Source: Bryobacterales bacterium
GTDB taxonomy: Bacteria; Acidobacteriota; Terriglobia; Bryobacterales; Bryobacteraceae
Assembly (NCBI GenBank): GCA_020852175.1
Contig: JADZBH010000033.1
Coordinates: forward strand, 33,521 to 97,520
Reading direction: 5' to 3'
DNA: 64,000 nucleotides
This document shows, piece after piece, positions 1 to 8,880 of this stretch (positions within the stretch are counted from its first letter, which is position 1; each line of letters begins with the position of its first letter). The position numbers were made by a program, and so were the translations under genes. Under the pieces are notes generated by a model. That model did no database searches. It had not been told where the DNA came from and saw only the letters and a program-made list of their open reading frames with translations.

Positions 1-1
1 C

Positions 2-595
2 TACGACACGCAAACCCCCGGCGAATTCTTCGAACACGCCGATGCCGTCATCGCCGCCGGCGGGCAGATCGCCGTCGACGCCTTGTGGCGCCACACCCCG
101 GAATCGGCGCTCGACTTCGGGGCACAGCTTGAAAAACGCAACGCTGTCTGGTTCGAGGCCCCGCTCGCGCCCGAAGATCCGCTCGCCCACGCCGCGCTCG
201 CCCGCGAACTCTCCGTCCCCATCGCCTTGGGAGAAAGCTACCGCACGCGCCACGAGATGCTTCCCTTCTTCCGCGCGGGCGCCCTGGGCGTATACCAGCC
301 CGACCTCGGCCGCTGTGGCATCACCGAGGGCCTCCGCCTGGCCGCGCTCGCCGCGGACCACGGCGTTCCGGTCGTCCCCCATGTCTCCATCGCCTTCGGT
401 CCGCAACTCGCCGCCGCCATTCACTTCGCCGCCGCCGTGGACAACTGCTCGCTCGCCGAATACAACCCCCAGGTGCTTGCCGTCGCCAACCGCTTCCTCG
501 TCTCCCCAATCTCGATGGACGGCTCCCGCTACATCGTACCCTCCGCCTCCGGTCTCGGCATCAACCTGACCCCGCCCCCTGGAGACGCCCGGTGA
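2..595 (+). CDS. Enolase-superfamily (mandelate racemase/muconate lactonizing) enzyme, 3' part
   Basis: The reading frame is open from the left edge and 197 residues of the C-terminal half are present; the start lies outside the window. The segment VWFEAP is the usual E-x-P metal-ligand strand of the barrel, followed by ALGES, YQPDLGRCGITEG and VPHVS, the typical second half of the mandelate racemase/muconate lactonizing family. Such enzymes abstract an alpha proton from a carboxylic acid, most often dehydrating sugar acids. The substrate cannot be told from this part. Its stop overlaps the start of a sugar-acid-type MFS transporter by 4 bases, which fits uptake and dehydration of an aldonate or uronate. 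Family assignment is firm; the reaction is inferred. Confidence 0.85.
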   Translation, partial: YDTQTPGEFFEHADAVIAAGGQIAVDALWRHTPESALDFGAQLEKRNAVWFEAPLAPEDPLAHAALARELSVPIALGESYRTRHEMLPFFRAGALGVYQPDLGRCGITEGLRLAALAADHGVPVVPHVSIAFGPQLAAAIHFAAAVDNCSLAEYNPQVLAVANRFLVSPISMDGSRYIVPSASGLGINLTPPPGDAR

Positions 596-1815
596 AGAAC
601 CTCCGCTGGACCATCGCCGCGCTGCTGTTCCTGGCCACTGTCATCAACTACATCGACCGCCAGACGCTGAGCGTCGTCGCTCCGGTCCTGACACGCGAGT
701 TGAACATCAGCAACACCGAGTACTCCAACATCCTCACCGCCTTCCTCGTCCCGTACACCTTCATGTACGTTGTTTCAGGCTGGCTGTGCGACCGTTGGGG
801 CACGCGGCGTGCGCTGGCCACCTTCATGGCCTGGTGGTCGGCGGCCAACATGCTCCATGCCACGGCTCGCGGCGCTTTCGGCCTGGGCGCCTTCCGCTTC
901 CTCCTTGGACTCGGCGAATCCGGCAACTTCATGGCCGCCGAGAAGGCCATCTCCGAATGGTTTCCCGCCAGGGAACGCGGCTTCGCCAACGGCCTGGTGA
1001 ACGCCGCCGCCGCCACCGGGGCCATCATCTCACCGCCTCTGATCGCGTTCGTTACCCTTCACTTTGGCTGGCGCTTCGCCTTCGTCGCCACTGGAGCGCT
1101 CGGCTTTCTATGGCTCATCGCCTGGCTCTTGCTCTATCACATCCCCCAGCAGCACCCCGGCATCACGGCGGAAGAACGCGCCTACATCCTGGAAGGGCGC
1201 GTCGCCAGGCCCGGCCATCGCATCCCGTATAGCGTCCTGCTCCGCATGCCCCAGGTTTGGGGCCTGCTCGTCTCCCGCGTCTTCGCCGACCCCGTCTGGT
1301 GGTTCTATCTGTTCTGGCTCCCCAAATACCTCAGCGATGTGCGGGGTTTCACCCTCGTCCAGATTGGACTTTTCTCCTGGATGCCCTACCTGGCGGCCGA
1401 CCTGGGCTCACTGTTCGGCGGCTGGGTTTCAGGCCGTCTGATCGCCCGGGGCAAACCGGTGCTCGACGCCCGCCGCCACACGATGATCCCCTTTGTGCTC
1501 CTCATGCCCCTGGGCATCCTGGTGAACTACCTGCCCTCGTCGCAAGCCCTCGCCGTAATCTGTCTGATCACCTTCTCCCACATGGCCTGGAAGACCAACC
1601 TGATGACGATGACCAATGACATCTTTCCCACCGAAGTGGTTGGTTCGGCCGCGGGCGTCGTCGGGCTGGGCAGCGGACTCGCCGGGGCCATCTCCACGCC
1701 GGTAGTGGGCCGTATCGTGGACGCTTTCGGTTACGGCGCCGTCTTCTGGGTGATGGGCTTCCTGCACCTCATCGCCATGACGATCGTGTTGACGCTGGTC
1801 CGCAAGCGCGCCTGA
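592..1815 (+). CDS. MFS transporter, anion:cation symporter (ACS) type
   Basis: This 407-residue protein has about 12 hydrophobic segments. NYIDRQ at residues 19-24 is the TM1 signature of ACS-family sugar-acid transporters (galactonate, glucarate, hexuronate). WLCDRWGTRR at residues 64-73 is the MFS motif A loop. The GTG start at 592 overlaps the stop of the enolase-superfamily gene (GTGA), so the two are translationally coupled. The likely job is inner-membrane uptake of the acid that the upstream enzyme consumes. The exact substrate is inferred from this pairing only. Confidence 0.85.
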   Translation: MKNLRWTIAALLFLATVINYIDRQTLSVVAPVLTRELNISNTEYSNILTAFLVPYTFMYVVSGWLCDRWGTRRALATFMAWWSAANMLHATARGAFGLGAFRFLLGLGESGNFMAAEKAISEWFPARERGFANGLVNAAAATGAIISPPLIAFVTLHFGWRFAFVATGALGFLWLIAWLLLYHIPQQHPGITAEERAYILEGRVARPGHRIPYSVLLRMPQVWGLLVSRVFADPVWWFYLFWLPKYLSDVRGFTLVQIGLFSWMPYLAADLGSLFGGWVSGRLIARGKPVLDARRHTMIPFVLLMPLGILVNYLPSSQALAVICLITFSHMAWKTNLMTMTNDIFPTEVVGSAAGVVGLGSGLAGAISTPVVGRIVDAFGYGAVFWVMGFLHLIAMTIVLTLVRKRA

Positions 1816-1823
1816 GCCCGCGC

Positions 1824-3629
1824 TCAGCCGCCCGCCTTCTCCTCCAACTCGTGCCAGCGGGCGTAGAGCGCGTCAGCCGCCTCCCGCGCCCGTTCGTGCG
1901 CCTCCGACGCCTCGGCGATCTTTGTATGGTCGGAGAACACCGACGGATCCTCGAGCGCCGCCTTCCATCGCTCCACTTCGGCTTCGGCCCCGGCAATCCG
2001 CGCCTCGATGGTCTCGTACTCCCGCGATTCCAGATACGAGAGCTTCTTCTTCGCCGGGGCACTGGCCGCCGCCGCTGCCGCCGCCGCGACGGGCGCCGTC
2101 TGCTCCTTCGTCCGCGCCCGCCCGTCCAGCCACTCCTCCCACTGCGCGTAATCGGCAAAGCGCTGAGCCCCGCCCTGCCCATCCAGCCCCAGCACCACGG
2201 TCGAGACACGGTCCAGCAGATAACGGTCGTGCGTCACCAGCACCAGCGCGCCGGGAAATTCCAGCAGGCTTTCCTCCAGGATCTCCAGCGTGGGAATATC
2301 CAGGTCGTTGGTTGGCTCGTCCAACAGCAGCAGGTCCGACGGCTCCAACATCAATCGCGCGATCAGCACCCGGGCCCGTTCGCCGCCCGATAACCGGCCC
2401 ACGGGCTGCCCCAATTGCTCCTGCGTGAACAAAAACCGCGCCGCCCATGCGTTCACATGGATCACGCGCCCCTGATACACCACCGAATCGGCGTCCGGCG
2501 CCAGGGCGCGCCGCAAGGGTGTATCGGGGTCCAGCGGCCGGTTCTGATCGAAATAGACAATCCTCAGGCCGTCGGCCTTGGTCACCGTACCGGCCGAGGG
2601 CGGAAGCATCCCCTGCAGAAGCCGCAACAGCGTGGTTTTCCCGCTGCCGTTGGCTCCCACCAGCCCGACGCGTGTCCCCTGAGTGAACACGAAGTCCAGT
2701 ACATCCAGAAGGAGTTTGCCGCCCAACTCGCATCGCAGCCCTTCCAGCACCAGCAGGCGTTTCGTCTTCCGCTCGGTCGCCGTGAAGTCGATGTTCGCCG
2801 TGGAGGTTCGCGTTCGTGCGTTCAGATCCCCCAACTCGTCCATCAACTGGTGTGCTTTGCCGATGCGCGCCTTCGATTTCGTGGTGCGCGCCTTCGGCCC
2901 CCGCCGCAGCCATTCCATCTCACGGCGCACCATGTTCTCCAGCGCCTCCTGCCGCTTGGACTGCGCGTGAAGAAACTCGTCCTTCTTTTCGAGGAACGCG
3001 CTGTAATTGCCCGCCACGCGCAACAGACCCTCCGGATAGGCGCGGTTCAACTCCACCATCGCCGTGGCCACGTTTTCCAGAAAATACCGGTCGTGGCTGA
3101 TCACGACGGAGGCAAACGGCTGCTGCGCGAGCAACTGCTCCAGCCACTCGATGCCCGCCAGGTCCAGATGGTTGGTCGGCTCGTCCAGCAGCAACACATC
3201 CGGAGCCAGCACCAGGGCCTCGGCAATCGCCAGCCGCTTGCGCCACCCGCCCGACAGCGACGCCGCCTCGGCCTGGAAGTCTTCAAACCCCGCCCGCCCC
3301 AGCGTGCGCACCAGTTGCGCTTCACGCTCATCGTGGGGCACCGTCGAGCCGGCGAGCGCCTGCTCCATGCGCGCTCGCACGGTGACGCCCGGCAGGAAGA
3401 CCGAATCCTGTGCCACATAGGCCAACCGTGTCTTCTTGCGCAGCGCCACTTCGCCCGCATCCGGCGTCAGTTGCCCCGCCAGAATCTTCAGCAGGGTGGA
3501 CTTGCCCGAACCGTTGGGTCCAATCAGGCCAATCCGTTCGCCTTCCTCGCAGGTAAATGAGATGTTGTCGAACAACGGAGCCGAGCCGAAAGCCTTGCTC
3601 AGCTCCTTTGCATTCAGAATGAGGGCCAA
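1824..3629 (-). CDS. uup: ABC-F family ATPase, Uup-like
   Basis: The 601-residue protein carries two ABC ATPase domains and no membrane segment. Walker A motifs GPNGSGKS (residues 37-44) and GANGSGKT are both present, each followed by an LSGG signature (LSGGW, LSGGE) and Walker B LLLDEPTN. An alanine-rich linker leads to a C-terminal charged coiled coil of about 70 residues, the extension typical of Uup. ABC-F proteins act on the ribosome (translation factors or antibiotic protection) or, for Uup, in DNA/ribosome-linked processes; they are not transporters. The gene lies 61 bases downstream of the cytochrome c gene on the same strand and ends 9 bases from the convergent MFS gene. Confidence 0.9.
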   Translation of the reverse strand: MALILNAKELSKAFGSAPLFDNISFTCEEGERIGLIGPNGSGKSTLLKILAGQLTPDAGEVALRKKTRLAYVAQDSVFLPGVTVRARMEQALAGSTVPHDEREAQLVRTLGRAGFEDFQAEAASLSGGWRKRLAIAEALVLAPDVLLLDEPTNHLDLAGIEWLEQLLAQQPFASVVISHDRYFLENVATAMVELNRAYPEGLLRVAGNYSAFLEKKDEFLHAQSKRQEALENMVRREMEWLRRGPKARTTKSKARIGKAHQLMDELGDLNARTRTSTANIDFTATERKTKRLLVLEGLRCELGGKLLLDVLDFVFTQGTRVGLVGANGSGKTTLLRLLQGMLPPSAGTVTKADGLRIVYFDQNRPLDPDTPLRRALAPDADSVVYQGRVIHVNAWAARFLFTQEQLGQPVGRLSGGERARVLIARLMLEPSDLLLLDEPTNDLDIPTLEILEESLLEFPGALVLVTHDRYLLDRVSTVVLGLDGQGGAQRFADYAQWEEWLDGRARTKEQTAPVAAAAAAAASAPAKKKLSYLESREYETIEARIAGAEAEVERWKAALEDPSVFSDHTKIAEASEAHERAREAADALYARWHELEEKAGG

Positions 3630-3690
3630 GCTTCCATTGTAGAAGCCCGGCCCCGTGCAACGTCCGCCGGCGGCTCCGGGAGCCCGGAAT

Positions 3691-4014
3691 CTACTTCAGC
3701 GTCCGGATGTGCGCGATCAGATTGTCCAGATCCGCGTCCGCAAGGGATTTCGCGATGAGCTTGTGATTCACCGCTTCCTTGAACGTCTTGACCAGGTCCG
3801 CATCCTTGGCCTTCTGCACCTCGGCCCCGCCCAGCGGTTTCAGTTTGTCGCCAAACTTTTTCTTCATCGCTGGGGCTCCAGCCCCATCGGCGGCGTGGCA
3901 CATCACGCATTTCTTCGCGAACATCTCCTTGCCCTTGGCGGCGTCTCCCGCTGCCCGCAGGGGCAGGGACAGCGCGAACATCGTCATCGTGGCAGCAAAT
4001 AAGAACCGTTTCAT
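3691..4014 (-). CDS. Small periplasmic cytochrome c (class I)
   Basis: This 107-residue protein has a signal peptide (MKRFLFAATMTMFALSLPLRAAG) and one haem-attachment site, CVMCH, at residues 36-40. A Met nearby (about residue 50) could be the sixth haem ligand. The fold is a single-domain class I cytochrome c, a periplasmic electron carrier. The ATG at 4014 was chosen because AAGGAGG sits 5 bases upstream and the signal peptide begins there; the open frame runs further upstream but that part has no protein-like features. The redox partner is unknown. Confidence 0.9.
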   Translation of the reverse strand: MKRFLFAATMTMFALSLPLRAAGDAAKGKEMFAKKCVMCHAADGAGAPAMKKKFGDKLKPLGGAEVQKAKDADLVKTFKEAVNHKLIAKSLADADLDNLIAHIRTLK

Positions 4015-4025
4015 CGCACCTCCTT
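4015..4025 (-). promoter_or_regulatory. Strong Shine-Dalgarno for the cytochrome c gene
   Basis: Read on the minus strand, AAGGAGGTGCG directly precedes the ATG at 4014. This near-perfect ribosome-binding site fixes the start. Confidence 0.75.
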
Positions 4026-4134
4026 GTGGCCGGTGGAACTGAGCCTCCGCTTTGCAACCTTGCACGCCGGGGGCCACAACCGATGCGCTATCAACACGCT
4101 TGCCCCACACTCCCGATCGCACTACGATAACGGC

Positions 4135-4989
4135 GTGACCACACGCCGCCTTTTTACCGCATCCCTCCTCGCCTCGGCCTCACTGCCTGCCGCCAACCCG
4201 CTTGCAAAACTCAAAATCGGCGTCACCGATTGGAACCTCCGCCTGGCCGGCAACCCCGAGGCCGTCTCCCTGGCCGCCTCGCTCGGCTTCGAGGGAGTCG
4301 AGGTCAGCCTCGGCCGCCGTCCCGCGGAGAACAAACTTCCCCTGGATAACGCCGCGCTCCAGGAAGCTTATCTGGCCGCCTCGGCCCGGCACAAGATTGC
4401 TTTGGCTGGAACCTGCCTCGACATTCTCCATGTGAATTACCTGAAGAGCGACCCGCTCGGGGCCAAGTGGATCGCCGACGCCATCCCCATCACCCGCCGT
4501 CTGGGCGCCCGCGTCATGCTTCTCCCCTTCTTCGGGAAAGGCGCCATCGAGGCCCGCGCCGAACAGGATCACGTGGCCCAGGTGCTGAAACCCCTCGCCC
4601 CTCTCGCCGAAAAGGCCGGCATCCTCCTGGGCCTGGAAAATACAATCTCCGCCGCCGACAACTCCCGCATACTCGATACCGTGGCTTCGCCCGCGCTCAA
4701 GGTCTACTACGATGTCGGCAACTCCGCCCCTCGCGGCTTCGACGTGGTCAAGGAGATCCGCTGGCTCGGCCGCGACCGTATCTGCCAATTCCATCTCAAG
4801 GACAACCCCCACTATCTGGGCGAGGGAGCCATTCCCTTCCCGGAGGTCATCGCCTCCATCGCCGCGCTGAACGGTTTCTCGGGTTTCGCCAACCTGGAAA
4901 CCGTGTCGCCCTCGCAATCCATACCCGACGACATGCGCCGCAACCTTGCCTTCGTCCGTAAGCTCACGGCCTCCTACGTCAAGGCGTGA
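4135..4989 (+). CDS. Sugar phosphate isomerase/epimerase-like TIM-barrel protein, probably exported
   Basis: The 284-residue protein belongs to the xylose isomerase-like TIM-barrel/AP endonuclease 2 superfamily. Family-like segments are SLGFEGVEVSLG, LLGLENT, YYDVGNS (a metal-ligand Asp strand) and CQFHLKDN (His/Asp metal ligands). The GTG at 4135 gives a short N-terminus TTRRLFTASLLASASLPA, which reads as a twin-arginine-type signal and is common for this family in Acidobacteriota. The frame is open further upstream, to 4024, but that part overlaps the divergent promoter region and looks non-coding. The substrate is unknown; hydroxypyruvate-isomerase-like or sugar epimerase activity is possible. 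Confidence 0.75.
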   Translation: MTTRRLFTASLLASASLPAANPLAKLKIGVTDWNLRLAGNPEAVSLAASLGFEGVEVSLGRRPAENKLPLDNAALQEAYLAASARHKIALAGTCLDILHVNYLKSDPLGAKWIADAIPITRRLGARVMLLPFFGKGAIEARAEQDHVAQVLKPLAPLAEKAGILLGLENTISAADNSRILDTVASPALKVYYDVGNSAPRGFDVVKEIRWLGRDRICQFHLKDNPHYLGEGAIPFPEVIASIAALNGFSGFANLETVSPSQSIPDDMRRNLAFVRKLTASYVKA

Positions 4990-5092
4990 CTGGATTGTTC
5001 CTGGAAACCACTTCAAATCAATGAATTATGGGGGTCTATTGGCGCCATAAGAAAACCGTAATCTTTTGTCAATGTACACGCAGGTCGCTCTG

Positions 5093-5101
5093 TGCTAACA
5101 T
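5093..5101 (+). promoter_or_regulatory. Possible extended -10 promoter element upstream of first TonB receptor
   Basis: TGCTAACAT fits a TG-n-TAnnnT extended -10 box, about 70 bases before the receptor start. A TTGTCA lies at 5066-5071, but the spacing of 24 bases is too long for a standard -35. The rest of 4990-5173 shows only a TGGCGCCA palindrome near 5040. Weak evidence. Confidence 0.2.
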
Positions 5102-5173
5102 CCCTCCCCAGCCTGTGGAAGTGGGTTCACAGGTACCGTTTCACGGCAAATTGGGTTCAATGGGGAGGCTTGC

Positions 5174-8100
5174 TTGTTCACGAAACTACATCTATTCACT
5201 TTGGCGCTTGGCCTGTTCCTGGCCTCGCCACTGTTCGCTCAGGAATTCAGGGCCACGATTTCGGGCCGCATCCTCGATTCCAGCGGTTCCGCCGTCCCGA
5301 GCGCGAAAATTCAGGCGGTCAGTGTCGCCACCGACGAAACCTCTTCCGCCACTTCCGACGGTTCCGGCGTTTACACCATTCCGTTTCTCCGCCCTGGCGG
5401 TTACAAACTAACCGTTACCGCCAACGGTTTCAAAACCTTCAATCGCGAAAATCTTACGCTGACCGTAGGCCAAAGCGCAGGCATCGACGTCACCCTTGAA
5501 GTCGGTTCGCTCACCGAAACCGTGAACGTCACCGCCGAGGCGGCCCTGCTGGAAACCCAGACCGCCAGCCGAATCGCGGTGGTCAATACAAAGCAGGTTT
5601 CCGAACTGCCCCTCAACGCACGCAATCCGTTCATGCTCGGCGCCATGATGTCCGGCGTTACGTTCCGCGGAGCCGCCATCTGGCAGCGCCCCTTCGACAA
5701 CGGGGCCATCGCCGAGTGGAGCGTCAACGGCGGGCGCCAATCCAACAATGAGTTCCTCATGGATGGCGCCCCGAACAACGGCCAAGGCGGCAATAACAAC
5801 ATCGCCTATGTCCCCATTGTCGACGCCGTCCAGGAGTTCTCCATTCAGCAGAACTCTTACGACTCCCAATATGGTAAGACCGGAGGCGGCGTCTTCAATG
5901 TTGTCCTCAAGAGCGGCACCAATGATTTCCATGTGACCGGCTGGGAGTTCCTGCGCCGTAAATTCCTCGACGCCAACACTTTCCAGAACAACGCCGTCGG
6001 AGCCGGGCGCCCCGGCCACCGCCTGGACCAGTATGGTTTCCAGGTGGAAGGCCCGCTGCTCATCCCCAAGCTCCTTACCAGGGAAAGCAAGATGAAAGGC
6101 TTCTTCCTCGGCAGCTTCGAGAATTACTATGAGCTCTGGCCGCAGTTTCTCCGCAACTCTTACCCGGCCTTGGAAATGCGCAATGGCGACTTCAGCAAAC
6201 TTACCGCCGCCAATGGCCAGCCGGTCACGATCTACAATCCCTACGCCTACACCATGGTGAACGGCGACCCCGTCCGCCAGCCCTTTGCCGGCAACCAGAT
6301 TCCCGGCAGCATGATTCACCCCGTGGCCAAGGCCGTCACCGGCTACATGCCCACGCCCAATGCCACCACCGGCGGACAGCGCTACTCCGCCCAGAACCTG
6401 TTGAATCCCGAGTATCCGGCCGTGGACAACTTCTATAACCTGATTCTGAAGTTCGACTTCAACATCGGCGACAAACACCGCGCCTTCATGCGCCACGCCT
6501 CCAACGACCGTACCGAGAATCGCGCCATCAACGGTATCGACAACGCGGTTGGCACCGACGGCCAGCAGCCCTTCCAGCGCATCAACGACGCTTACGTCAT
6601 CGACTGGGTCTGGACCGCCGCACCCACCACCGTCGTCAATGTCCGCGGCTCCTTCAACCGCTTCGTCGAGAAGGGCTTTGGCCGCGCCAACGAAGGCTTC
6701 GACCTCACCAAGCTTGGCCTTCCTTCCAGCCTCGTCGCTCAGATTCCCGGTCCGGCCTACTTCGGCAAGTGGAACTTCTACAACGGCCGGAGCGGCAGCA
6801 CGGCGCAGTACTCCGCCCTTGGCCGCGGCCAGAGCATCAACATCACCAACAACTACAACCTCATGGCCAGCGTCACCAAGATCCACGGCGCGCACACCAT
6901 GAAGATGGGTATCGACTGGCGGCGTATCCATTTCATCCAGCAGAACAGCGGCGAAATTCTCCAGTTCAATTCGCGCCCCATTTACACAGGCCAGCTCTGG
7001 AATCAGGACCAGGCCACCACCGGCGACGCCTACGCCTCGTTCCTCATCGGCGGCGTCGAAGGCGTCTCCAACTATCCCGTCTATCCCTTCTTCCGCCAGT
7101 GGTACTTCGCTCCTTACTTCCAGGACGACTGGAAGGTGAACCGCAGGCTCACCATCAACGTTGGCCTGCGCTGGGACTACAACCTCGCGCCCGACGAAAA
7201 GTACAACCGCATCAACCGCGGCTTCAATGCCGGCGCCACCAGCCCCATCGCCGCCATGATTCCCGCCGCCAGTCTCGCCCTCTACCCGAATTTGCGCAAT
7301 TTGAAGGGTGGTCTCGAGTTCGCCGGCGTCAACGGCAACTCCAACATCGTCGGCGTCCGGGACCGCAACAACTTCCAGCCGCGCATTGGCTCAGCCTATC
7401 AACTCAGCGACAAACTCGTTGTCCGCGGCGGCTACGGGCTCTACTATATGAACCCGAACAACAACTTCCTGGAGACCATTGGCTTCTCCACGAACACCCC
7501 GCTGGTGAACACGCTCGACGACGGGCGCACGCTCATCAGCAACAACATCCTCGGCAACCCGTACCCGAACGGGATCAACCTTCCGGTCGGCGCTTCCCGC
7601 GGCTACAACACCTTCGCCGGAAACAACTTCAACTGGTACAACCCCAACATGCGCGTCCCCTATGTGCACCAGTTTTCACTCGAATTCCAGCGCCAGATCA
7701 CCCAAACCAGCACCCTCTCCTTTGGCTATGTCGGCAGCCGTACGATCGGGGCCAACGACGAGCGCAACCTGAACGTGCTCTCTCCCGCCGAGCGCAAGCT
7801 GTGCAATCTGCAGGAAGGCGGCAGCCCGGCCTACTGCAACCAGCAATTGGCCAACCCCTTCCGCGGTCTTGACCCCTTCCGCGGCACCAGCTTTTTCACC
7901 GCCCCCACGCTCTCCCGCTTCCAGTTGAACCGCCCCTTCCCGCAGTTCGACGGCAACCTCCAGGAACGCGGCCGCGGCGAATCCAACATCTGGTACAACT
8001 CGTTGCAGGTCAACTACAACGTCCGCATCGGGCGCAGCCTGACCCTGCTCGGGAATTATACGCTCAGCAAAATGGTGGAACGCTGGGGCTATCAAGACGC

Positions 8101-8788
8101 CGTCAACTATGTGAAGCAGCAGGGCCTCTACTTCAATGACCGTCCTCACTACTTCAAGTTCAACACCGTCTATGAGCTTCCCTTCGGCAAGGGCAAGAAC
8201 TTCGGCGCTGGTGTCTCGGGCTTTGCCGGCAAGCTGATCAGCGGTTGGCAGGTTTCCACCTACACCCAGTTCTCATCAGGCGAGCCCAACGACCTGGCCG
8301 GGAACGTGATTCAGTTGAAGAACCCCCGCACAACCGGCGGCAACTGGACCGGAAACGTCGACTGGAAAGCCCACCAGGTGGTTGGCTGGAATCCCTGCGT
8401 CCTCCGCCAGTTCAACGACGGCCGCGTTGAGCCCCAGGCCTTCAGCGTCTCCCGGGGCTGCGGAACCGACCCGGCCAACTACGCCTGGCTCATGACCGCC
8501 GACTACTCGCCGGACCGCTATGCCCCCTCCCGCTCCGGCCAGATCCGCAAACAGCGCCTCTTCAACATGGACGCCTCCATCAGCAAGATGACCGCCATCA
8601 CCGAACGCCTCCGCGTCCAGTTCCGCGCCGAAGCGTTCAACGTCACCAACTACTACTTCTTCGGCCGCAACGACGGTTTCATCACCAACCCCAACGATCC
8701 GAACTTCGGCACCATGTTCCCCCACACCGGGAACACGCAGAACGGCTACCCGCGCCAGATCCAGCTCGGCATCAAGGCCTTCTGGTAA
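5174..8788 (+). CDS. TonB-dependent receptor with carboxypeptidase-regulatory-like domain
   Basis: The 1204-residue outer-membrane protein starts with a signal peptide ending near SPLFAQ. A carboxypeptidase-regulatory-like beta-sandwich (GRILDSSGSAVPSAKI..., about residues 26-115) follows, then a plug domain (ELPLNARNPFML, VNGGRQSNNEFLMDG) and a long beta-barrel. The barrel ends IQLGIKAFW with a terminal aromatic residue, as expected for Bam-dependent insertion. The TTG start at 5174 was chosen because GGGGAGG (5162-5168) sits 5 bases upstream. These Solibacter-type receptors number dozens per genome and are thought to bring in oligosaccharides or other large substrates; the ligand here is unknown. 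No SusD partner is nearby. Confidence 0.92.
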   Translation: MFTKLHLFTLALGLFLASPLFAQEFRATISGRILDSSGSAVPSAKIQAVSVATDETSSATSDGSGVYTIPFLRPGGYKLTVTANGFKTFNRENLTLTVGQSAGIDVTLEVGSLTETVNVTAEAALLETQTASRIAVVNTKQVSELPLNARNPFMLGAMMSGVTFRGAAIWQRPFDNGAIAEWSVNGGRQSNNEFLMDGAPNNGQGGNNNIAYVPIVDAVQEFSIQQNSYDSQYGKTGGGVFNVVLKSGTNDFHVTGWEFLRRKFLDANTFQNNAVGAGRPGHRLDQYGFQVEGPLLIPKLLTRESKMKGFFLGSFENYYELWPQFLRNSYPALEMRNGDFSKLTAANGQPVTIYNPYAYTMVNGDPVRQPFAGNQIPGSMIHPVAKAVTGYMPTPNATTGGQRYSAQNLLNPEYPAVDNFYNLILKFDFNIGDKHRAFMRHASNDRTENRAINGIDNAVGTDGQQPFQRINDAYVIDWVWTAAPTTVVNVRGSFNRFVEKGFGRANEGFDLTKLGLPSSLVAQIPGPAYFGKWNFYNGRSGSTAQYSALGRGQSINITNNYNLMASVTKIHGAHTMKMGIDWRRIHFIQQNSGEILQFNSRPIYTGQLWNQDQATTGDAYASFLIGGVEGVSNYPVYPFFRQWYFAPYFQDDWKVNRRLTINVGLRWDYNLAPDEKYNRINRGFNAGATSPIAAMIPAASLALYPNLRNLKGGLEFAGVNGNSNIVGVRDRNNFQPRIGSAYQLSDKLVVRGGYGLYYMNPNNNFLETIGFSTNTPLVNTLDDGRTLISNNILGNPYPNGINLPVGASRGYNTFAGNNFNWYNPNMRVPYVHQFSLEFQRQITQTSTLSFGYVGSRTIGANDERNLNVLSPAERKLCNLQEGGSPAYCNQQLANPFRGLDPFRGTSFFTAPTLSRFQLNRPFPQFDGNLQERGRGESNIWYNSLQVNYNVRIGRSLTLLGNYTLSKMVERWGYQDAVNYVKQQGLYFNDRPHYFKFNTVYELPFGKGKNFGAGVSGFAGKLISGWQVSTYTQFSSGEPNDLAGNVIQLKNPRTTGGNWTGNVDWKAHQVVGWNPCVLRQFNDGRVEPQAFSVSRGCGTDPANYAWLMTADYSPDRYAPSRSGQIRKQRLFNMDASISKMTAITERLRVQFRAEAFNVTNYYFFGRNDGFITNPNDPNFGTMFPHTGNTQNGYPRQIQLGIKAFW

Positions 8789-8801
8789 AAACATCACGGC
8801 A

Positions 8802-8827
8802 GGGACGGCGGCTACGGCGGCCGTCCC
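8802..8827 (+). terminator. GC-rich hairpin after first TonB receptor
   Basis: GGGACGGC (8802-8809) pairs perfectly with GCCGTCCC (8820-8827) around a 10-base loop, 14 bases after the receptor stop. No T-run follows, so it may be an RNA-stabilising hairpin or a weak terminator. Confidence 0.35.
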
Positions 8828-8880
8828 TCCTCCGCCCCCGTGCCGGAGCCCTCTCTCCCGCTCGCGCGATACCATAGGAT

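Noticed and set aside
5408..6931. 507-codon minus-strand frame inside the first TonB receptor
   Set aside because: Shadow of the receptor reading frame; no signal, motif or ribosome-binding site.
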